A DNA stretch of 64,000 nucleotides from Nematostella vectensis (taxonomy: Eukaryota > Cnidaria > Anthozoa > Actiniaria > Edwardsiidae), in NCBI RefSeq assembly GCF_932526225.1, contig NC_064040.1, positions 17,300,994 to 17,364,993 of the forward strand, written 5' to 3'. Position 1 is the stretch's first letter, and each line of letters opens with the position of its first letter. The translations under genes and the position numbers were made by a program. Positions 56,851 to 64,000 of this stretch are shown one piece after another. The notes below the pieces were generated by a model. The model saw only the letters and a list, made by a program, of their open reading frames with translations, searched no databases and was not told the DNA's origin.

Positions 56851-59800
56851 GAAAAAGGTCGGGGGATAAGAAAATATAAGGGATAATGTAAGTGGAAAGG
56901 CGAAAAAGGGACAGGATAGGAGATAGTAAGAAAATGGGGGGTGGGGGAGAGGGGAACTGAAACACAAGAAAGGAGAGATTTGATGGTTTGTGGAAGTAGG
57001 TTAGTATAGGCGGCGAAGAAATGAAAGATCAAAATCCTAGGAATTTCCTTTACACTCAGCTAAGTTTTTTTTTAACCTAGTTAAACTTAAGGGGAATTTG
57101 ATCGTTGGTACCAAGAGCATCGTTTCTCTCCGCCAGGGCGAACGAAATCATAAAATAAAAAAGCCCCATATATTACACACCAACCTAGTTAAACTTCGTA
57201 AGGTTATTAGAAATGTGGGAAGCGGAAGGGGCATCTGATCAATTTTAAGTTTCAGACACAATGTGAAAATACACGAAGTGATTTCGAGGCTGCGATAACT
57301 ACAGATGAAATATGTGGGATAGTACATTTCTAGTTCACAAATCCATATTTTCCTCTCAAAATTTCTTAGCTTAAAACGAGCTACATGGGAGAAAAAGCTT
57401 TTTTGCACGGGAACTGGGTCCCAAATGAATTTAACACTCAATTTCTAAAAAAAATATCAAGCATAAGCTTAACCATTCTCTTTATGCAGCGCTCGAATAG
57501 TCTGCAAATGTAATCTACGGGTAGAGAAAAAAAAGCCCCTTTTCCTCGCCAGCTATTACCCTGCCTAGATTACCTGATTCTTAGTCTCTTACAGGATATG
57601 ATGGCGAACGAATACCAAACGCATCAAGGCATTTGTTTTTAATGCCTAGGCAGAGGAGCGAAGGTCTCTTCGATCTCATTAAATAGATAAACAACCATCT
57701 AAAAACGTCAAGTTTCTAATTTTATCATATAGACTTGTCTGACGAGTTTTACACATAAAAGCGCCTGAAAGTAAAATGAAGTTACGTTTGGGAAAAGCCG
57801 TAGCTAAAAATAACATGTTAAAGATCAAAATACGTCATCCGTAAAACACAAACTAAGAGGTTCTTCCGAACAGCGTTAATGTGAAACAGCAAGTATAATG
57901 GAAATAGCAATAAGATTAGCGTCATAAAAACCAATAACAGCCAGCATGAGAGAAGAAAAATAATATATTAATTCACAAAACAGCGTGTGTGGCAATTAAA
58001 AGGGACAGTAGGCGAGAAAAGGAAACTAAAACGTCTACTACTGCAGCTTAAGTTTGCAAAAATTGTGCCCAATCCGGTGACAATAAAAACACATGAACAA
58101 GGAAAGGAGGAAGTATTTTACCACGTAGTCGTCAAACTCTCCAATCAACGGCAAATTATTTCTTGTTTCCAAGAAGCGTTACCACTGTAAACATATTTTA
58201 AAAATGAAAAAGAAAAACGATATTGATTTTGCGGAATCTATGAAGAGCGATAAAACGAGAAACAAAATTAAAGTAAGGGCGGCTCGAGGTTCAGTAACTT
58301 TCCCTATTTTCTATTTTAATTTGGGATATATAAGTTAAAGAAATGTTTTTATATTATATAACGCGTTTTGTTATGAAATTAACTGCACTTGATGACCTAA
58401 GCATTCTACTCACAGCTTCCTTTATGTATTGGATCAAATTTGTAAACTGAAAAGATAAAGTCTGATATTAAGCTATGATATTGTTGTACATCACAGCCGA
58501 TATGTGATCCAGGAATTACAAAAGTCAAGTTAGCAATTGACAGGCTGGTAAGCGCTCAAAGCGTCCACCGCCACTACCGCAATTTTCGGTTTATCTGCTG
58601 TACAATAATTGCTTCAGCATCGAACGTTTCAAACCTATTAATCTGCACTGAAGATGTGAATAATGGAGTTTATCCGCCTTAACAGGGCTTTACGACTTTA
58701 AGTTCTTTTAAAATCGCATGAATCTAAGTTTATCGTGACCAAACTACGTCTACAAGACGCGATCTGTCCTCGTTACAAGTCTGGCTAACTGGGATCTTGT
58801 CACTAAATGGCCGTATAAATTTCAGTATCTCAATCTTCCTACATAAATTAGATCTGCAGGCGATACGAGTTTCAGCTGCACTACCTGGCCGCAATTTATA
58901 AAACCTTAAAAAAAAAACGGTTGCGCGATATGTGCCACAGAGAAAACTCACAAAATTTGGTGAATTAGAACCTTAATTTAGAGATGATTAAAGCCACTTT
59001 TAGAAGCTCACATAGTTATAATAATAGAGAAAAGACAAATTAACGGGGTTCTTCAATCCAAAACCTGTCTCATGTAATTTGTTTTACTAATATATTGCTC
59101 AAATTTTTCGACAATACTCCAATAATTCTAGTTTAATGGTTCACTTCAATGACAGCCTTTGATATGTGAGCCTAAAAAAACAACCCCGGGCGATGTACTG
59201 TGTCTCTCTTGGAGTATCTCACTTTGATTTTGAAATTCATGAGGAGTAGTACTACAGCGCCAGGTGGATCGCAAACAAATTACTCACAAAAAACGTTACG
59301 TGAAACATGAGACAAAGGAGACGCGCAAGCCAAGGGAGCGCGCGGGAAAAAATAATTCACAAAACGAATTCACAATTCTACCATAAATCACACTTGCCAC
59401 ATTGGGTATGTTGCATGGAATGATCTATCTGACATTTGGTTTTTAATCTGATGGATTCGTTGTTACCTTAAAAGCAAATAGCCCCACGCAAAAGAACACA
59501 AAAAGACCGCAGAAATGAAGTTACTTTCGTATTATCGTTGGGCATCGGACGACGCAAGTAATATTCTAGTATAGCTTTAAGTTAGGCTCAAAACGGAAGT
59601 CAAGATGACGAGCATTTGAATGCGATACGATATATTTTTCGCACGATTACGTGGATTGGCATGGCCGGCGTTAGCATAAACATGTTTATCATTGCATTAT
59701 ATCATAAGTATAAAACAGTAATACGCTAATGTGGACTAATAAAAGGAAAACTTGCGAAAATATTTTGACTTCAAAACCGAATGAATCCCCTCATGGTTAG

Positions 59801-60786
59801 ACGAGAAGAGGTCACTTTAATTGCACAAAGCCTGGCTTCACCTCGGATCGTTTCCACTTTTATTAATTTTCAAGTATGTTAATTTTTCGACGACCGCAAT
59901 TTGGCTTAGTCAAGCAGGGCTAACGAAACAGGGTTTGACCTTCATTACGAAGAAATCGACTCATTGTCCTCAGTAAAGAGTAAATAAACTCAAAAGGCAT
60001 CGAGGCTAGCTAGCACCGGTAAACGTGGAGAGAAGCTCCGAAGCTCGCGCGGTAGGGCTTTTATACACAGCGGGTGAACGCTTCGCTGCTCTGTTTTTCT
60101 AGCGCTGCACCGACTCGACCCGGCATCATTCAAATCAACGCGTGACGTCACTCACGAGTCTAAGTGTCATGTTCACATTTACTGTATGATGGGTTTTCGG
60201 TGTCCACTTTAGATTACAGTCGTGGCAGAGTAAAAGTCCTTTGGGAGCATAGATATATATGGTCATCGCCAAGGCTCTATTGTGTTGAAGCAATTACGTA
60301 GTGAGTCATATTTGAGAGAGAGGAAGAACTGTTTACAAAGTGTTCAGCCGTGGTGCGAGAGGAACAAAGACGCAAAGCGAGCTGGGAATCAGCTTTGCGT
60401 GAATCGTCAGCGAAGTGCTACGCATCGGTTGCGTTATCCGCGCACGGATGAGCCAACACCGCCACAAACAAAACGACTAAGCCGAGCGCTTTTACACGTC
60501 GCGCTTCTCGACGACAGCAGCACTAAATTGGATTTAAAGTCAGTGTGCAAAGACGCTGGCCGTGTGAATTGCAAGCAGGCGAGGATTAGGGGACAGGTGT
60601 GAATTAAGAGAGCGTAAGCGAGTCAAAAATACAATTACAGTACTTAGCTAACTCGGCAACGCAACAGCTGACAGAGCAAACAACTTGAGGTTTGTCTCTA
60701 TACTGGTAGAGTTTGGAAAGGGTAGTCAAAAGCACGAGTTTGGATACACACCCCGCACCCTCGCTCGTAAATTTTTGGATTGAGCC
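56851..60786. other. Non-coding stretch upstream of the GPCR gene
   Basis: No convincing gene. A more GC-rich segment from about 60000 to 60780 probably holds the promoter and 5' UTR of the GPCR gene. An open stretch at 60282-60602 starts at a TTG and shows no domain. Confidence 0.4.
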
Positions 60787-61683
60787 ATGTCTACAGCGGA
60801 CCTAGCGATTCGCATCCCCCTGGCCACCATTGGGACCATCATAACAGTTGAAAACCTCTTCGTCTGTTACATCGTTTACCGTTTCAGAAATTTAAGGACA
60901 TTCACTAACGGATTTGTCGTCTCCTTGGCGTTTTCCGACGCGCTGGTCGGCGGGATCCTACTCCCCCTAGAGTTAGCGCGATATACGTCTCCGCCAGGGG
61001 TAGCAACGGCAGAGGGCTATTTCATCTCCATCATCCTACAGGCAAACGTGTTCAACTTACTGGCCGTGACTTTCGATCGTTATTTAGCCGTTATGAAGCC
61101 ATTGACATACATTCAATTCATGGATAAGCATTTTGTGAAGCTTCCTTTGTTAGCGTGGATTGTCCCGGTCGTCATCTCGCTCATTCCGTTAACATGGAAA
61201 ACCGACATTAGTAGCACGACCCATCGCGTCTATCTCATTTGTATCCTCATTTTGGGTATTGTCCTGCCGTACTGTTTAATTTTATTCGCATACGTGCGTA
61301 TTTTTAGAGAGGTAGCACGCCTAGTTAAAAGCCTCGCGGCCATGCAACACGGACTTATCGACGGGCGAATGGCGGAAGAGAGGGGACGCGTTTCGAGTGA
61401 GGCGCGCGTTACGCGCATCTTCGCAGTCATCTTCGCGATCTTTTTCGTCGCCTGGATGCCGGTGATTTACATGACGATCGCCGAGGCGATTAACAAGCTG
61501 GAAATCATCCCGAGTTCATTAATGACAATCTCATGGTTCACGCTAGTCATTGGCAGCTCTATGAATGCCCCTATCTATGCATATTTTAAAGCGGACTTTA
61601 GGAGGACTATAATCCGAATGATCAGGGGACGGAAAAAGTCCAGGGCGACATGGAAACCCGAAGATTGCAGTAGTATGAGATGA
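60787..61683 (+). CDS. Class A (rhodopsin-like) G-protein-coupled receptor, single exon
   Basis: 298-residue seven-helix plasma-membrane receptor expected to signal through heterotrimeric G proteins; ligand unknown. Landmarks: very short N-terminus (about 9 residues, no N-glycosylation site), N23 in helix 1 (position 1.50), D51 in LAFSDA (2.50), D97-R98-Y99 at the end of helix 3, W124 (4.50), P161 and Y169 in helix 5, FVAWMP (220-225) in helix 6, and N260-A-P-I-Y264 in helix 7 where NPxxY is normal. The residue at 3.25 is Ala by my count and the second extracellular loop has no Cys, so the usual disulfide is absent. The tail is short and basic. Absence of this disulfide is known in melanocortin, cannabinoid and lysophospholipid-type receptors, which suggests but does not prove that neighbourhood. 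ATG at 60787; stop TGA. Confidence 0.9.
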   Translation: MSTADLAIRIPLATIGTIITVENLFVCYIVYRFRNLRTFTNGFVVSLAFSDALVGGILLPLELARYTSPPGVATAEGYFISIILQANVFNLLAVTFDRYLAVMKPLTYIQFMDKHFVKLPLLAWIVPVVISLIPLTWKTDISSTTHRVYLICILILGIVLPYCLILFAYVRIFREVARLVKSLAAMQHGLIDGRMAEERGRVSSEARVTRIFAVIFAIFFVAWMPVIYMTIAEAINKLEIIPSSLMTISWFTLVIGSSMNAPIYAYFKADFRRTIIRMIRGRKKSRATWKPEDCSSMR

Positions 61684-64000
61684 GACTAGAAAGGAATCCC
61701 GCTAATGGCATTAGCAACCCGTCCCACATACACTATGATGGGCTCAATAGAAGATTTTTATAAGGGCTTAATGGACTCTAAAGAACCGACTCATTCCTTG
61801 TAAAAAGCGCTGGCATAGCTAAATAGTAAACCAAAACCTTGTGCAGTTAAGTGAAGACAGCTGTCTATTTGATACGAAATACCAACGGATAATCCCTGAT
61901 TGTAAAGCCATAGATGCCTTCATACGCCAAACGTCTTTTGTAAACCTATAGCACTGTGAACAGTCGACGCGTCAATACCCTTAAGAATGGGTGTGTTTAA
62001 AGAGAGGGTGGCAAGCGAATAAGCCCGGGGTTTTGAACTCCAGGGGTCTCTTGAAATCGCGCATATTCTCTTTGAAGTGCATTGATGTCCAATTAGCAAT
62101 AAGTGGAAAAAATGACAAGAGAAATATTATTGTTTTGTTTATCTGATATGGCAGTATATTGGTTATAGTAGCTCGTAATACCTATTTAATTGGGTATTCA
62201 AGGACGGTTTCGCAGTCGAACCGCAGTTCTGTAAGCCATCACACCACAAACTGTCACAGGCGTTACGTTATGATTATATTCAAGGAGCAGTTCTGTGTGA
62301 ATTGATAAAGGAGCCATCTGTGCGCCCCGCCAGGGTTCCCTTCGTCTGGAAATGATCTTTCCCCGTGGACAGAAAAGCGACTCTGCAAGCCGCCGCTTTA
62401 AGGACGATGTCTGCTTGCCTCTATCTTGGGGAGTTATAAGCGGGTGTAGTGAAAGCAATAGAAAAGACTAATAACCGTGCAGGAACAATGGACTGAGATA
62501 TGACGTACCAATTAAACAGTAGACATTTCCAATATTTGCATGTTTAGACCTTTTCCGGGGTGATTTCTGTATATAAAGAGTTTAAACTGAGCTCGCTCGG
62601 CTGTACAATAAAAAGGCAAACATTTTTTATGTCATGCGAGTAAACAGTACGTGTTGATGGAATTGAATGCGGGTGGAATGGATAGTAGGGTATTCACATA
62701 TGACAGAATAACTTAAAATGCGGCTGAACTTCGACATTCAATGAAAACTAGTCTGGAACGCTCACCCCAAAAATTTCATATCATTCAACAGTTTCCCTTA
62801 TTATAAACCACCTTAAATGATTTTTAGCAGAATTCACAATCCTATCAGTACGACATCCTGTTTTATATTGTTTCCTTCTACCTACAAAAATAAAATCTAT
62901 TTTAGGTAGTTGCTAATCGAGACACACAAATACAGTTCTACACACTATGTTGCGTGATGTGGCCCTAAACAGTTTTAAGCTGGCGATTAGCTGCTATTAG
63001 ATTCCCAAGTAATTCCAAATTCCATTTATTAGAAATATTTTGCTTATAAAGATGGATGGCAATGCGGGATGGCAAAATCATCAAAATTGGATGATTAATC
63101 ATATCATCAAAATTTGATGATTAAGATCATTAAATTTTCATTCTAGGACTAGTTTTTGTGCTCACTGGTCTTATTTCTCATATCTCTCGATTGTTTTCTA
63201 CATGCTGTAGTGCATTTCAATTTTTAATGAAACCATGTGTTCTTGTAATTTTTGCCTTGCTTTATTGTCGTGGCAAAGACGCAAGGAAGATTCTAAAAAT
63301 AAAAATGTAATGAATGAATAAATAGAAACAAAGAAGCAAACAAACAAACAAAAAGTTAGCGGCTGTCTGTTAGCTTCTGTTAGCAAGTTAGCAAGCTTAG
63401 AAAGCTGCACTTGCAACATAATCCCAACATGATATTTGAGTATGATTTTCGAGTACTTGCGAAAATTAACCTAAACGAAAGTGAGTCATAGTAATTGTGT
63501 TTATCTTTCGTGGGTTAAATTGTTTCCTAATATGAAGCCAGTGTCAACAAAGGGAATTAACTCAGGAAATGGCTTGTAGCCTTAAAAAGCAAACCCCTTG
63601 ATAACGATAAATGCAAAGCGAGAGGTCTAAGCAACCAAACAAATCTAATGTACTATATGAGGCATGATAAGGAAAGGTGAGAAGAGCTTTAAGCAAGGAA
63701 TTATCGGGGGAATTAACACGTTTTATGGCGCTTCTTAAAACATTCACAATTGGCGCATGCGTTTATTCGGATGCCAAGATCGCTGGCTCAGTTGGCGTTA
63801 GCATCCCTTTTTCTCTCTCGTTTTGTTCTATTTTCCTCCATTTAAATTGTCTGAGAGAATAACAAAATAGATAACGTATCGTAACTCCATAAATCACGCC
63901 AAGAACACACCTGTCAAGAAATTCACAGAGCGAAGCAATTACACAGAAAATCAGGACACCATTTACTTTAAAAATGCTATACGCATGGCATTTCAGAAAA
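61684..64000. other. Non-coding stretch downstream of the GPCR gene
   Basis: No gene supported. AATAAA at 62607-62612 could end a long GPCR transcript. A TATA-like TATATAAAG lies at 62570-62578. The sequence is otherwise A/T-rich with an AAAC/AAAT repeat near 63310-63350. Confidence 0.35.

Noticed and set aside
60282-60602. 106-residue frame just upstream of the GPCR
   Set aside because: Starts at TTG, basic low-information composition, no motif; likely 5' UTR or promoter of the receptor gene.

Overview
The window looks like nuclear DNA of an early-branching animal, most likely a cnidarian (a sea anemone is my best guess, by inference). Genes are split by short GT-AG introns, the DNA is AT-rich, and there are Ty3/gypsy and DNA-transposon sequences plus a very heavy load of minisatellites. 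No rRNA or tRNA gene, CRISPR array or prokaryotic operon was seen.

Region by region. 0-5 kb: a small TTAA-flanked inverted-repeat element (21-687), a decayed minus-strand coding tract (about 1.8-4.4 kb) and two in-frame minisatellites. 7-17 kb: two FOS/ATF3-like bZIP genes on the plus strand (7071-10596 and 13467-16930). They share the same four-exon plan (exon 2 of 210 bp, exon 3 of 108 bp, all introns phase 0), so they are probably a tandem duplicate pair. Both carry a minisatellite in intron 2; in the second gene the array starts exactly at the splice donor. Intron 1 of the first gene holds a cluster of perfect heat-shock elements. 17-35 kb: mostly long tandem arrays (21, 39, 35, 21 and about 33 bp units), with one small two-exon gene for a secreted cystine-knot-like protein between them (27598-28372, minus).

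39.8-50.5 kb: a complete minus-strand Ty3/gypsy LTR retrotransposon with identical 138-bp LTRs, primer-binding site, polypurine tract, gag-protease and pol. Its leader is interrupted by a separate 6.1-kb element (44228-50325) with 26-bp imperfect inverted repeats and an AAA/AAA flank. This nested element carries a three-exon minus-strand gene for a protein of about 1,287 residues with a helix-turn-helix-like region, a Cys-rich patch and a SAP-like segment. I cannot place it in a named transposase superfamily, and it is the best candidate here for something undescribed.

50.5-64 kb: sparse DNA with a GA microsatellite, a G-rich minisatellite and an intronless class A GPCR (60787-61683, plus) that lacks the usual extracellular disulfide cysteine and has an altered NPxxY motif.

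The listed tandem arrays add up to roughly 14 kb, about a fifth of the window. The open frames they produce are by-products of the repeats and are not annotated as genes.
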